Positions 1-8,182 of a stretch of DNA of 64,000 nucleotides are shown one piece after another. The notes beneath the pieces were generated by a model that did not search any database, had not been told where the DNA came from, and worked only from the letters and a program-made list of their open reading frames with translations. The stretch spans positions 310,001 to 374,000 of the forward strand of contig CASFTG010000001.1 in NCBI GenBank assembly GCA_949297805.1. The letters are read 5' to 3'. The translations under genes were made by a program, and so were the position numbers. The DNA comes from an uncultured bacterium (GTDB lineage Bacteria; Bacillota_I; Bacilli_A; RFN20; CAG-826). Position 1 is the first letter of the stretch. Each line of letters opens with the position of its first letter.

Positions 1-96
1 GCCCCCTTGGGGGATCCGATCCAAATCCATATCCGCGGCTATGAGCTAAGCATCCGGAAAGAGGATGCCGAGCTTATTGAAGTGGGGGAGGAATAA
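1..96 (+). CDS. feoA: Ferrous iron transport protein A, C-terminal end (partial)
   Basis: Only the last 31 codons are in the window, read in the frame starting at base 1 and ending in TAA. The visible residues PLGDPIQIHIRGYELSIRKE match the conserved end of FeoA, a small SH3-like cytoplasmic protein that works with FeoB in Fe(II) uptake. The stop lies three bases before the feoB ATG, which is the usual feoAB operon arrangement. The identification rests on this short stretch plus context. Any promoter or Fur site lies upstream of the window. Confidence 0.85.
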   Translation, partial: APLGDPIQIHIRGYELSIRKEDAELIEVGEE

Positions 97-99
97 GCG

Positions 100-2256
100 A
101 TGCTCGTCGCTTTAGTCGGAAACCAAAACTGTGGCAAGACCACTTTATTTAATGCCTTAACCGGGGCCAACCAACGGGTCGGCAACTTCCCCGGCGTCAC
201 CGTCGATTCGAAGATCGGCACCGTCCGTGGGGTCAAAGACAAAATCGAGATTGTCGACCTCCCGGGGATTTATTCCCTTTCCCCTTATTCCAATGAAGAA
301 GTGGTGACCCGGGATTTCATTCTCCAGAAGAATCCTGATTTGATTCTTAACATCATCGATGCCACCAACATCGAGCGGAACCTTTACCTGACTTTGCAAT
401 TGATGGAGCTCGGCAAGCCGATGCTCATCGCCGCCAATATGATGGACGAGGTCCGGAAGGCCGGGAACTCGATCGATCAAAATAAACTTGAGGAACTTTT
501 AGGCATTGAGGTTTGCTCTATCTCGGCCGCGAAAGGGGAAGGAATCGGCGAGCTGGTTGAGCATATCCAGCGGATCGGAGCTGAGCATTCCTTGCCGGCT
601 AAGCAAGACTTCTGCCCGTCTACTTCCCCAGTTCATTCAGCCATCCATGCGACCATGCACCTTCTAGCCGACCATTCGGAACGTTATCACTTGCCAATCC
701 GTTTCTTAGCCTCTCGGATCATAGAGGGCGATGAATTGCTCGAACAGCAAGCTAACCTCAATGAAAACGAGAAGGACATGATCGGCCATATCGTCAAAGA
801 GATGGAAAAAGACGCCATGATGGATAGAGAAGCGGCCATCGCCTCGATGCGTTATGACTATATCGATAGTATCTGCTCCCAATGCGTCCATCGGGTCAAC
901 CAATTGACGGAGTCACAAAAACGGAGCAACGCCATCGACAAAATCTTGACCAATAAGTGGCTGGCCTTTCCGATTTTCATCCTCATCATGGGGGCGGTCT
1001 TTGGCATCACCTTTGGTTTAGTCAATAACTTCGTCTCTGAGTATTTGGGCTTAGGCATCGACTATTTGATTGAGATTGTCCGCAATGCCATGACTAAGGC
1101 CGCGGTCAATCCGGTCGTCACTTCTTTAGTCTGCGATGGGGTGATGAATGGGATTGGTTCGGTTCTTTCCTTTATTCCGACCATCGTTGCTTTGTTCTTC
1201 TTTTTATCCTTATTGGAGGATTCGGGCTATATGGCTCGGGTCGCCTTCATCATGGATAAGCCTTTAAGGAAATTGGGCTTATCCGGCCGAAGCTTCGTCC
1301 CGATGCTGGTTGGCTTTGGCTGCTCGGTCCCGGCGGTTATGGCTTCGAGGACTTTAACTAGCGATCGGGATAAGAAACTGACCATCTTCCTTATTCCTTT
1401 TATGTCCTGTTCGGCGAAGTTACCGGTGTTCACGTTGTTGACCGCCGCCTTCTTCGGGGCCTGGTCACCTCTGCTTATGATTGCCTTATACCTTATTGGC
1501 ATATTGGTGGCGGTCCTTTCGGCTGCGGCGGCCAAAGCCTTAGTCAAAGGCAAGCCCTCGCCCTTTATGATGGAACTTCCGACCTATCGGCTCCCGGGGG
1601 TTAAGACCACTTTGATGCTGATGTGGGAGAAGGCCAAGGACTTCATCAAGAAAGCCTTTACCATCATCTTCGTCGCCACCGTCATCGTCTGGTTCCTCCA
1701 GTCCTTCGATTACCATCTTAATTTCGTTACTGACAACGAGCAGTCCTTGCTCTCCTATATCGGCCGCTTCCTGACCCCGATCTTCTATCCGCTGGGTGTC
1801 ACCGATTGGCGGGTCACCTCGGCCATCCTGACGGGGTTAAGCGCGAAGGAATCGATCGTCTCGACCCTCAATGTTCTTGTCGGCGATGAAGCCACCATCT
1901 CCTCAATCATGAATGGGCTTCAAGCCTTCGCGGTCCTGATCTTCGTCTTGCTCTATATGCCCTGCGTCGCCACCTTCGCCGCCGAGAAGCGGGAACTGGG
2001 TTCGACTTGGCTAGCGGTAGGGAATATGGCTCTGCAAACCTTGATTGCCTATTTGCTGGCGACCTTGGTCTTCCAGTTGGGCAATCTCTTCCTTTCGCCG
2101 AATTGGTTGGATTATCTGATCCTCGGAATCGTGCTGGCTTTGTTCGTGGCCGCCATTGTCTATTTAATCGTCAAAGGCGGCTGCCATTCCAAGGAATGCG
2201 AGGGGTGTGCCTTCGCCCAATCCTGCCATAAAAAGGAGAGGAAAAAGAAAGAGTAG
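100..2256 (+). CDS. feoB: Ferrous iron transport protein B (GTPase-permease)
   Basis: FeoB imports Fe(II) across the cytoplasmic membrane. The 718-residue protein has an N-terminal G domain with the P-loop GNQNCGKTT (about residues 7-15), switch region FPGVTV, DLPG (G3), NMMD (G4) and SAAKG (G5). A helical GDI-like spacer follows, then a polytopic membrane domain with the Gate-type stretches around GYMARVAFIMD and GFGCSVPA. The length is normal for the family. The tail is cysteine-rich (GGCHSKECEGCAFAQSC) and lysine-ended, a feature of many Firmicutes FeoB proteins that is thought to be a metal-binding end. It starts three bases after the feoA stop, so the two genes are almost certainly cotranscribed. 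Confidence 0.97.
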   Translation: MLVALVGNQNCGKTTLFNALTGANQRVGNFPGVTVDSKIGTVRGVKDKIEIVDLPGIYSLSPYSNEEVVTRDFILQKNPDLILNIIDATNIERNLYLTLQLMELGKPMLIAANMMDEVRKAGNSIDQNKLEELLGIEVCSISAAKGEGIGELVEHIQRIGAEHSLPAKQDFCPSTSPVHSAIHATMHLLADHSERYHLPIRFLASRIIEGDELLEQQANLNENEKDMIGHIVKEMEKDAMMDREAAIASMRYDYIDSICSQCVHRVNQLTESQKRSNAIDKILTNKWLAFPIFILIMGAVFGITFGLVNNFVSEYLGLGIDYLIEIVRNAMTKAAVNPVVTSLVCDGVMNGIGSVLSFIPTIVALFFFLSLLEDSGYMARVAFIMDKPLRKLGLSGRSFVPMLVGFGCSVPAVMASRTLTSDRDKKLTIFLIPFMSCSAKLPVFTLLTAAFFGAWSPLLMIALYLIGILVAVLSAAAAKALVKGKPSPFMMELPTYRLPGVKTTLMLMWEKAKDFIKKAFTIIFVATVIVWFLQSFDYHLNFVTDNEQSLLSYIGRFLTPIFYPLGVTDWRVTSAILTGLSAKESIVSTLNVLVGDEATISSIMNGLQAFAVLIFVLLYMPCVATFAAEKRELGSTWLAVGNMALQTLIAYLLATLVFQLGNLFLSPNWLDYLILGIVLALFVAAIVYLIVKGGCHSKECEGCAFAQSCHKKERKKKE

Positions 2257-2507
2257 AGAGTTCTCCTTGGCGGAGAATTAATCTATTTCGCACAAGTTTT
2301 GGAGTTTAATTTGAAGCGCAAAAGCCCAACCGAAATTTATCGCAATAAAATCATTAAGGACGCAAAAAGCCGTTATTTAAAAAATAAAATAATGGGGTTT
2401 TGACAAGAATATACTTAGGTTTTATGGGCTTTTTCATTCCTTTTACGCTTGACTAGGCCCCGGTCATTGATAAAATCCATTCCGGGATTTGAATCCCCAA
2501 CAAAATT
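2257..2507. other. Intergenic region with AT-rich island and inverted repeat
   Basis: No gene is seen in these 251 bases. A small hairpin follows feoB (TTCTCC at 2261-2266, GGAGAA at 2272-2277) but has no good T run. Bases 2320-2328 (AAAAGCCCA) and 2425-2433 (TGGGCTTTT) are perfect 9-bp inverted repeats enclosing 96 very AT-rich bases. The right arm runs into a T run, so this could be a small structured RNA or only a distant terminator. Confidence 0.4.
2449..2476 (+). promoter_or_regulatory. Sigma-70-type promoter for the glycosyltransferase-PlsC pair
   Basis: TTGACT at 2449-2454 and TAAAAT at 2471-2476 are separated by 16 bp. The predicted start near 2483 leaves a short leader before the ATG at 2508, without a clear Shine-Dalgarno sequence. 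Confidence 0.6.
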
Positions 2508-3692
2508 ATGGTCATCACCTTCGTCTGCGATGTCTTAGGACAAGAAAACAACGGCACCACGATCGCCACCATGAACGTCATTCGTTCGCTTCGTTCCAAA
2601 GGGCACGAAGTCCGGATCGTCTGCCCCGATCAGGATAAGATCGGCCAGCCGGGTTACTATGTGGTCCCGGCAATCAATTTCGGCATCTTCTCCCATTACG
2701 TCGCCTCCAATGGCGTCTGCCCGGCTTCGGGCAAGGATTTGGGCCCGTTGAAGGAAGCCCTTGAAGGCTGCGACATCGTCCATTTCAATTTCTGCGGGAT
2801 GCTCTCGGGCAAAGCCTGCGACTACGCCCATTCCCTTGGCATTCCCTGCACGGCCTCCCTCCATACCCAGGCCGAGAACTTCACCAATCATTTGAAACTC
2901 GAGAACTTCTATCCAGCCAATAAGCTAGTCTATACCTGGCTCTATCGTTCTTTGTTCTCCAAAGTCGATGCCATCCATTATCCCTCGAAGTTCATCCACG
3001 ACCTCTTTGAGAAGGTCAACCATTTCCATTCGAAGTCTTACGTCATCTCCAATGGAATCCAAAAGGCTTTTCAACGGGAGGCGGTTGAACGTCCAGCCGA
3101 ATATAAGGATAAGTTCATCATCGTCTATACCGCCCGTTACTCGACCGAGAAGGCTCATAAGCAATTGCTAAAGGCCATGAAATACTCAGCCCATCGGGAT
3201 GACATCCTTTTAATCCTCCCAGGGGCGGGGCCGCTCGAAGCCAAGCTCCGAAAAGAGGCCAAGAAGTGGTGCGTCAATCCCCCGGTTTTCGGTTTCCATT
3301 CTCGAGAAGAGATGGTCAAGATCCTTAATTACGCCGATTTGTATTGTCACGTCGGGACGGTCGATATCGAGCCGGTTTCGTTCCTCGAGGCCATCTCGGT
3401 CGGCATCTGCCCGGTTTTGACCGATTCGCCGCGTTCGGCGGTCTCGGGCTTTGCTCTTGATCAGCGGAATGTCTATGACCACCGTTCCTCCAAAGACTTA
3501 GCCAAGCATATCGATTATTGGTTCGAGCATCCAATCGAAAGAAAACAAAACGCCGATTCCTATTTAGGCTATGCCGATAAGTTTGATTTCCAACGCTCGA
3601 TGGACGCGATGGAGAAGATGTTCTTAGAAACCATCGATGAGTATCGCCATAACCACCAGGAAGCCCTCGAACTCAAGGAAAAAGAAGCTTAA
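2508..3692 (+). CDS. Glycosyltransferase family 4 (glycolipid-type)
   Basis: A 394-residue GT-B fold retaining glycosyltransferase. The N-terminal domain begins MVITFVCDVLGQENNGTTIA and contains HFNFCG; the C-terminal nucleotide-sugar domain contains the EX7E motif in EPVSFLEAI (about residues 288-296). The overall pattern resembles bacterial diacylglycerol glucosyltransferases (processive lipid glycosylation), which act at the inner face of the membrane. The next gene, a PlsC-type acyltransferase, begins two bases after the stop, which supports a role in membrane glycolipid or phospholipid synthesis. The exact sugar donor and acceptor cannot be read from the sequence. Confidence 0.8.
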   Translation: MVITFVCDVLGQENNGTTIATMNVIRSLRSKGHEVRIVCPDQDKIGQPGYYVVPAINFGIFSHYVASNGVCPASGKDLGPLKEALEGCDIVHFNFCGMLSGKACDYAHSLGIPCTASLHTQAENFTNHLKLENFYPANKLVYTWLYRSLFSKVDAIHYPSKFIHDLFEKVNHFHSKSYVISNGIQKAFQREAVERPAEYKDKFIIVYTARYSTEKAHKQLLKAMKYSAHRDDILLILPGAGPLEAKLRKEAKKWCVNPPVFGFHSREEMVKILNYADLYCHVGTVDIEPVSFLEAISVGICPVLTDSPRSAVSGFALDQRNVYDHRSSKDLAKHIDYWFEHPIERKQNADSYLGYADKFDFQRSMDAMEKMFLETIDEYRHNHQEALELKEKEA

Positions 3693-3694
3693 TA

Positions 3695-4489
3695 ATGAAA
3701 CCCGTCAAGACCGTCTACTACTCCGACCCTTTGAATGACGAGTTCTCCGGCAATAAGATCGAGCATCGGCCTTTGCCGAAAAACTATAAATACGTCCATA
3801 AAAACGTCTTTTATCGGGCTACCGCCTGGTTCCTTTACTATTTGATCCTCTATCCGATCGCTTGGATTGCCTATAAGGTGTTCCTCGGCTATCGGGTTAA
3901 AGGGAACAAACGAATCAAAGGCATCATGCGGAAGCCGGTCTTTTTCTATGGGAACCATACTTCTTGGCTTGATGCCGGGATCGCCCAGTTCTTGGTCTCC
4001 CGAGGCAAAAGGACTTATATCATCACTAACCAAGACACCACCTCCATCAAAGGGATAAGAGGTTTGGTCTCAATGATTGGGGCCATCCCGACCCCGCTTA
4101 ATCCCGAGCAGAGGGAGAAGTTCGTCGACTGCATCCGTTATCGGGCCAAGCAGAAATGCGGGATCTCCATCTTCCCTGAAGCCCATATTTGGCCCTATAG
4201 CACCCATATCCGCCCCTTCAAAGACGATGCCTTCGTCTATCCGGCTGAACTCGGCGCCCCGGTCGTCGCCATGTGCGTCACCTACCGGGAACGGAAGTTT
4301 CGGAAGAAGAAACCGCCCCTGCCGGTGGTTCACGTCTCCAAACCTTTCTTCCCCGACATGGATAAGTCCCTGACCGAGCGGAAAAGAGAACTCCGCCAAG
4401 CGGTCTATGATTATTTAGTCGAAACCTCGGCTTCGGAGGAAAACGTCGAATACATCGCCTATCGGCCAATCGAGGAAAAACCGGATTAA
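3695..4489 (+). CDS. plsC: 1-acyl-sn-glycerol-3-phosphate acyltransferase family protein
   Basis: A 264-residue membrane-associated acyltransferase. The catalytic HX4D motif is in GNHTSWLDAG (about residues 88-97) and the second block is IFPEAH, a variant of the family FPEG. One hydrophobic segment near residues 45-70 precedes the catalytic domain. The family transfers an acyl chain to lysophosphatidic acid or a related acceptor. It follows the family 4 glycosyltransferase by two bases and is probably translated from the same mRNA, so it may act in the same glycolipid pathway. Function assigned by motif; acceptor unknown. Confidence 0.82.
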   Translation: MKPVKTVYYSDPLNDEFSGNKIEHRPLPKNYKYVHKNVFYRATAWFLYYLILYPIAWIAYKVFLGYRVKGNKRIKGIMRKPVFFYGNHTSWLDAGIAQFLVSRGKRTYIITNQDTTSIKGIRGLVSMIGAIPTPLNPEQREKFVDCIRYRAKQKCGISIFPEAHIWPYSTHIRPFKDDAFVYPAELGAPVVAMCVTYRERKFRKKKPPLPVVHVSKPFFPDMDKSLTERKRELRQAVYDYLVETSASEENVEYIAYRPIEEKPD

Positions 4490-4521
4490 GCGTTTCGGTT
4501 TTATATTCCCATTGCTTAGAC

Positions 4522-4550
4522 TATAATTAAGCTGTTTCCAAACGAAAGGA
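4522..4550 (+). promoter_or_regulatory. -10 box and Shine-Dalgarno of rubrerythrin gene
   Basis: A perfect TATAAT lies at 4522-4527; no convincing -35 box is present 16-18 bp upstream. AAAGGA at 4545-4550 is a good ribosome binding site nine bases before the ATG at 4560. Confidence 0.5.
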
Positions 4551-4559
4551 CATAATTCA

Positions 4560-5099
4560 ATGGAACTCAAAGGATCGAAAACCGAAAAATGCCTGATGGA
4601 AGCCTTCGCCGGCGAATCCCAGGCCCGCAACAAGTACACCTACTTCGCCTCCAAAGCCAAGAAAGAGGGCTACGAGCAAATCGCTGCCATCTTCCAGGAA
4701 ACCGCCGACAACGAGAAAGAGCACGCCAAGCTTTGGTTCAAATACCTCGAAGGCGGGGCCATCAAGTCGACTGCTGAAAACCTCGAAGCCGCCGCCGGGG
4801 GCGAGAACTACGAATGGACCGAGATGTATCCGTCCTTCGCCAAAATCGCCGAAGAGGAAGGGTTCAAGGAAATCGCTGCCAAATTCCGCATGGTCGCCGA
4901 AATCGAAAAGCACCACGAGGAACGGTATAAGAAGCTGCTCGAGAACGTCAAAGGCGGCATCGTCTTCGTCGGGAATGACCTCGCGGTCTGGAAATGCCGT
5001 AACTGCGGCCACATCGTCATCGGGAAATACGCTCCCGAGGTCTGCCCGGTCTGCAACCATCCGAAGGCTTACTTCGAGCTCTCGGTTAAGAATTATTAA
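4560..5099 (+). CDS. Rubrerythrin
   Basis: Rubrerythrin reduces hydrogen peroxide in anaerobes using a di-iron site fed by a rubredoxin-like centre. The 179-residue protein has the ferritin-like four-helix domain first, with the iron-ligand motifs GESQARNKY and DNEKEHAK in the first half and EIEKHHEER in the second. The C-terminal rubredoxin-like domain follows, with two CxxC knuckles (KCRNCGH and VCPVCNH). Length and domain order are those of classical Rbr. It is a single-gene unit with its own -10 box, Shine-Dalgarno sequence and strong terminator. The AT-rich promoter has no clear PerR box. Confidence 0.95.
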   Translation: MELKGSKTEKCLMEAFAGESQARNKYTYFASKAKKEGYEQIAAIFQETADNEKEHAKLWFKYLEGGAIKSTAENLEAAAGGENYEWTEMYPSFAKIAEEEGFKEIAAKFRMVAEIEKHHEERYKKLLENVKGGIVFVGNDLAVWKCRNCGHIVIGKYAPEVCPVCNHPKAYFELSVKNY

Positions 5100-5118
5100 T
5101 TCTCCATCGATTGAATTA

Positions 5119-5145
5119 GAGGGTCTGTGACCCTCTTTTTCTTTG
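5119..5145 (+). terminator. Rho-independent terminator after rubrerythrin
   Basis: GAGGGTC (5119-5125), loop TGT, GACCCTC (5129-5135), then TTTTTCTTTG. A perfect 7-bp stem with a T run. Its tail overlaps the -35 box of the next gene. Confidence 0.93.
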
Positions 5146-5170
5146 CTTAGAGGTCTAAGAAGGCTAAACT
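5143..5170 (+). promoter_or_regulatory. Promoter giving a probable leaderless mRNA
   Basis: TTGCTT (5143-5148) and TAAACT (5165-5170) are 16 bp apart. The ATG at 5178 begins after seven bases, where transcription should start, and no Shine-Dalgarno sequence is present. Confidence 0.55.
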
Positions 5171-5177
5171 TCTCTCC

Positions 5178-6485
5178 ATGGATATCGTATTTTGGATTCT
5201 CACGGCCTTGATCCTGCTCATTTTGCTTTGGGTCGTCTTTCTGCTTTCCTTTCAATTCGTCTTCATTACCTTCGGGTTCTTAAAGCCTAAGGTTTTCCCA
5301 AAAGCCAAGACGCTTAGGAAGTTCGCCATCATTATCCCGGCTCATAACGAAGCTGAGGTTATTGGCGATTCGGTGAAATATCTACTGAATGAACTGGATT
5401 ATCCCCAGGATCTTTATGACGTTTATGTCTGCGCCGATAACTGCACCGATGAGACCTTTGAGCTAGCTAAGCAAGCGGGCGCGATCGTCTATGAACGCCA
5501 TTGCGATGACCCGGATAAGAAACGGGCGGCCTTCCCGATTAAATTGCTCATCGATGAAGTCATGAAATCGGATAAAGGCTATGATGCCGTCATTAAGTTC
5601 GATGCCGACAATATCCCAAGCAAGAATTATCTTCACGCGATGAATAACGCCCTGGAGGCGGGCGTTACTATCGCCCGGGCCCACGAAGCCCCTTCGAACA
5701 TGGGACAGAATCTTTGGACTAGCGTCTCGGCTTGCTATTATGCCCGTGATTCCCGGCTCGCCTGCAACTTCCGGGAACGGGTCAATTGGAACTCGATGCT
5801 TTCGGGGGCGGGCATGATGGTGAGCCTTACCGTCTTAAAAGAGACTGGCGGCTGGGATGCGATGGGGGGGATCGACGATGCCGAGTTCACCGTCAAGCGG
5901 TTATTGGAAGGGCGGCACGTCAATTACGTAAGCGATGCCATCGTCTATGAGGATCAACCCTCCTCGAGAGCTGATTCGGCGGCCCGAAATGCCCGGATGG
6001 CCAATGGCTTAGCCAAACTTTATAAGCAATCGGCCTGGGACTTATTCAAGATGTTCTTCAAGACGGGGAACCTGTCCTATTTGGACATGTTCGCCCAATT
6101 GTCTTTCGTCCCGTTGCCGATGCTATTGGGGATCAGCATTCCGATTTATGCCGTCTTCTTCTTCGTTACCTTAGGATTAGAAGCCGGGGGAATCAATGTC
6201 TATTCGATGTTCACCCCTGGACTAAATGGCTCGGCTTTCTGGACCATGATGTGGGTATTGATTGGGGCGGCCATCGCCGTTGCCTTCTATTACGTCCTTT
6301 GGACTTATCAATCTTGGCTCGGGGTTTACTTAGACCGGGCTATCCTCGATAAGGATTGGTATAAACAAGCCAAGAAAGGCATTTGGCTCGGGGCTTTTGC
6401 CATGATCGTTTATGGCAGCTCGGTCTCCAGCGGGACCCGGAAGAAGAAAGTCGTTTGGAAGCAGATTAAGCGGAACAAGAAATAG
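5178..6485 (+). CDS. Membrane glycosyltransferase family 2
   Basis: A 435-residue inner-membrane glycosyltransferase. One N-terminal membrane segment (about residues 5-30) is followed by a GT-A domain: IIPAHNEAEVIG at the start, the DXD motif in KFDADN and the acceptor-site region GGIDDAEFTVKRLL. Two or three membrane segments are at the C-terminus (about residues 310-420), ending in a lysine-rich cytoplasmic tail. The layout is like N-acetylglucosaminyl/glucosyl transferases that build or export surface polysaccharides. The start is chosen because the ATG lies at the expected +1 of a promoter. The product polymer is unknown; the downstream flippase-like gene on the other strand may be related but is not in the same operon. 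Confidence 0.85.
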   Translation: MDIVFWILTALILLILLWVVFLLSFQFVFITFGFLKPKVFPKAKTLRKFAIIIPAHNEAEVIGDSVKYLLNELDYPQDLYDVYVCADNCTDETFELAKQAGAIVYERHCDDPDKKRAAFPIKLLIDEVMKSDKGYDAVIKFDADNIPSKNYLHAMNNALEAGVTIARAHEAPSNMGQNLWTSVSACYYARDSRLACNFRERVNWNSMLSGAGMMVSLTVLKETGGWDAMGGIDDAEFTVKRLLEGRHVNYVSDAIVYEDQPSSRADSAARNARMANGLAKLYKQSAWDLFKMFFKTGNLSYLDMFAQLSFVPLPMLLGISIPIYAVFFFVTLGLEAGGINVYSMFTPGLNGSAFWTMMWVLIGAAIAVAFYYVLWTYQSWLGVYLDRAILDKDWYKQAKKGIWLGAFAMIVYGSSVSSGTRKKKVVWKQIKRNKK

Positions 6486-6513
6486 GGCGGTAATTTCTCG
6501 GGTCTTCAATCCG

Positions 6514-6601
6514 GCCAATTTAAAAATAGGTGATAGCCAAATCTAAAATAGTTGGTGGCCAAAACTAGAAAAACGAGCACCCAAAATTAAAAACCGACCC
6601 G
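6514..6601 (+). repeat. Four degenerate 22-bp tandem repeats (possible IS21-end remnant)
   Basis: GCCAA (or CCCAA) recurs at 6514, 6536, 6558 and 6580, an exact 22-bp step, each copy continuing with an A/T-rich run and a G-rich end (rough consensus GCCAAAWYTAAAAATMGNTG). Multiple terminal repeats of this size and style are typical of IS21-family transposon ends, but no transposase gene is near. It sits between the convergent ends of two genes. The bases TCTCGGGTC (6497-6505) and GACCCGAGA (near 6597-6605) bracket it as an inverted pair. Confidence 0.5.
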
Positions 6602-6684
6602 AGATTTTACGAGTCGGAATTGTACTAGAGACATTGTTTCTTGCGGTAGGAACTTTTCGAATAATTCGCTTAAAAGACTGATCG

Positions 6685-7971
6685 TTAATTCGGCTTTTGC
6701 GGGTTTTCTTCGTTTTCTAACTCGGCGATTTGCTCTAGCAGCTCTTTTTTCCTCGCCTCGATTGTTTTGGCATCCATCCGAACCCCGGCTTGGAATTTCG
6801 ATTCGAAGATGATGACGGTGATTAAACTTAGAATCACGACGAAATAGAAGGTCAACATCCGCCAAAGAAGAGCAATGACGGTGGCTCTGGCATACTCAAC
6901 CCCGATCGCCCCTAAGCAGATGGCGAAGGCGAACTCGATGCCGCCCGTCCCGCCCGGGGTCGGGATCCAGCAGACGGCCCCGGAAGCGAAGGCGCTTAAG
7001 AAACCGACTTCAGCGTATTCCCCCCAAGGGGTCGGCTCTCCAACCGCCCGTAAAAGGAAATAGGGCAAGGAGAAATAGATCATGTAGGAGACGAGCTTGA
7101 AAAGGAAGGAGATGAACACCGATCTTTTATGGGCGAAGAGGGCCTTCATGGTCGATTGGACGTTCTCGCAATACATTTCAAAAGCCGGGATCCGCTTGCC
7201 CAAGAACTTATTGATCCAGCGGAACCGGCAAAAACATTTGGCGACCCGGATGAGCCAATTGGCCAACCGTTTCGAGCAGCCAAGCGCGATGATGAAGAAA
7301 AGGAAACCGAGGTTAAAGACGTAACCTAAGATAGCTAAGGCCCAGGTCCAATAATAACCGGTTAAGTTGCCGGTCGCGGGATCGACGGTGAAGTTATAGA
7401 TGGCCTCGTTGATGTCGCCGATATAGAAGAAAGCGAAGACTTCCAAGAGGTTCAAGGCGATGAGGTAGATGACGAAGTTAGTTAAGACGAGCCCGGTGGC
7501 GGTGCCGCTTTTCATGCCTTTTTTGGTGAAGTCATACATTTGGATCGGCTGGCCCCCGGCGGCGAACGGGGTGACCCCATTGAAGAAGTGCTCGCTAGCC
7601 CCGATTAAGTAGGCATCGGTGGTTGAGGATTGCTTATCGAAAGATTTGGCTAAGATGACTAAGGATATTGGGAAAAGGATGAAGAAAATAAGCGTCATCC
7701 CGATGGCCGCCAATAGCCAAAGGTAGTTCTGCCCGCTGGCGATGGAAGAGAAGGTATCGGCGATCTGGGAGATCTCGGAGGTATTGAGGATGACGGTCAC
7801 GACGATGATGGCCATCATGATCATGAAGATGATGCCCGAGATCAAAGTCCTTTTATTCGTCTTGCCCTCTTTTCCCTGTAATAAGGCCAATTCCTCTTGC
7901 AGGGCTTTTTTCTTATCTTCTTTATTGAGGGTGGGGGTGTTTTGCTCGTCCATAATTTCGTCTGGGCGCAT
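6685..7971 (-). CDS. Lysylphosphatidylglycerol synthase/flippase-type (UPF0104) membrane protein
   Basis: A 428-residue polytopic membrane protein with a lysine-rich cytoplasmic N-terminus, about eight membrane helices and a charged C-terminal coil (EARKKELLEQIAELENEEN). The glycine-rich segments TPFAAGGQPIQMYDF and TPGGTGGIEFAF are hallmarks of the YbhN/MprF transmembrane family, whose members flip or modify lipids. It has only the membrane part, without the aminoacyl-transfer domain. A start at ATG 7971 has TAAGG four bases upstream; an alternative ATG six codons later (MDEQ) is possible. It is divergent from the pst operon. The substrate cannot be determined. Confidence 0.78.
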   Translation of the reverse strand: MRPDEIMDEQNTPTLNKEDKKKALQEELALLQGKEGKTNKRTLISGIIFMIMMAIIVVTVILNTSEISQIADTFSSIASGQNYLWLLAAIGMTLIFFILFPISLVILAKSFDKQSSTTDAYLIGASEHFFNGVTPFAAGGQPIQMYDFTKKGMKSGTATGLVLTNFVIYLIALNLLEVFAFFYIGDINEAIYNFTVDPATGNLTGYYWTWALAILGYVFNLGFLFFIIALGCSKRLANWLIRVAKCFCRFRWINKFLGKRIPAFEMYCENVQSTMKALFAHKRSVFISFLFKLVSYMIYFSLPYFLLRAVGEPTPWGEYAEVGFLSAFASGAVCWIPTPGGTGGIEFAFAICLGAIGVEYARATVIALLWRMLTFYFVVILSLITVIIFESKFQAGVRMDAKTIEARKKELLEQIAELENEENPQKPN

Positions 7972-8033
7972 TTTACCTTAATACGGCTTCCTTGTCCTTA
8001 TTCTCTTACTCGGATTTTGCCGGAAATTCCACG

Positions 8034-8065
8034 CGTAGGCGCGTCTTCGCGAGCACCCGCCTACG
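8034..8065. repeat. Palindromic hairpin in the divergent region before pstS
   Basis: CGTAGGCG (8034-8041) and CGCCTACG (8058-8065) form a perfect 8-bp inverted repeat with a 16-base loop. There is no T run on either side, so it is more likely an operator or structural repeat than a terminator. Confidence 0.45.
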
Positions 8066-8081
8066 AGAAAATCGCCGCAAT

Positions 8082-8149
8082 TTTACAATCTTCTTACGGA
8101 GTTTTACCTTCCCTTAGTGGAACTGCCTCTCTCCTGGTCTCAATATAAT
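8082..8149 (+). promoter_or_regulatory. Pho boxes and promoter of the pst operon
   Basis: Four TTAC-like direct repeats lie in helical phase: TTTACA at 8082, CTTACG at 8093, TTTACC at 8103 and CTTAGT at 8113 (steps 11, 10 and 10 bp). This matches the Firmicutes Pho box (TTHACA repeats about 11 bp apart) bound by phosphorylated PhoP. A TATAAT -10 box follows at 8144-8149 with no good -35 box, as expected for an activator-dependent promoter. The regulator and its kinase are encoded at the end of the same operon. Confidence 0.72.
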
Positions 8150-8182
8150 GGCGTTTCAAAAAACTAGGAAAAGAGAAAAAGA

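Noticed and set aside
4505..4535. PerR box before rubrerythrin
   Set aside because: The A/T-rich bases around TATAATTA only partly fit the 7-1-7 PerR palindrome, and the site coincides with the -10 box.
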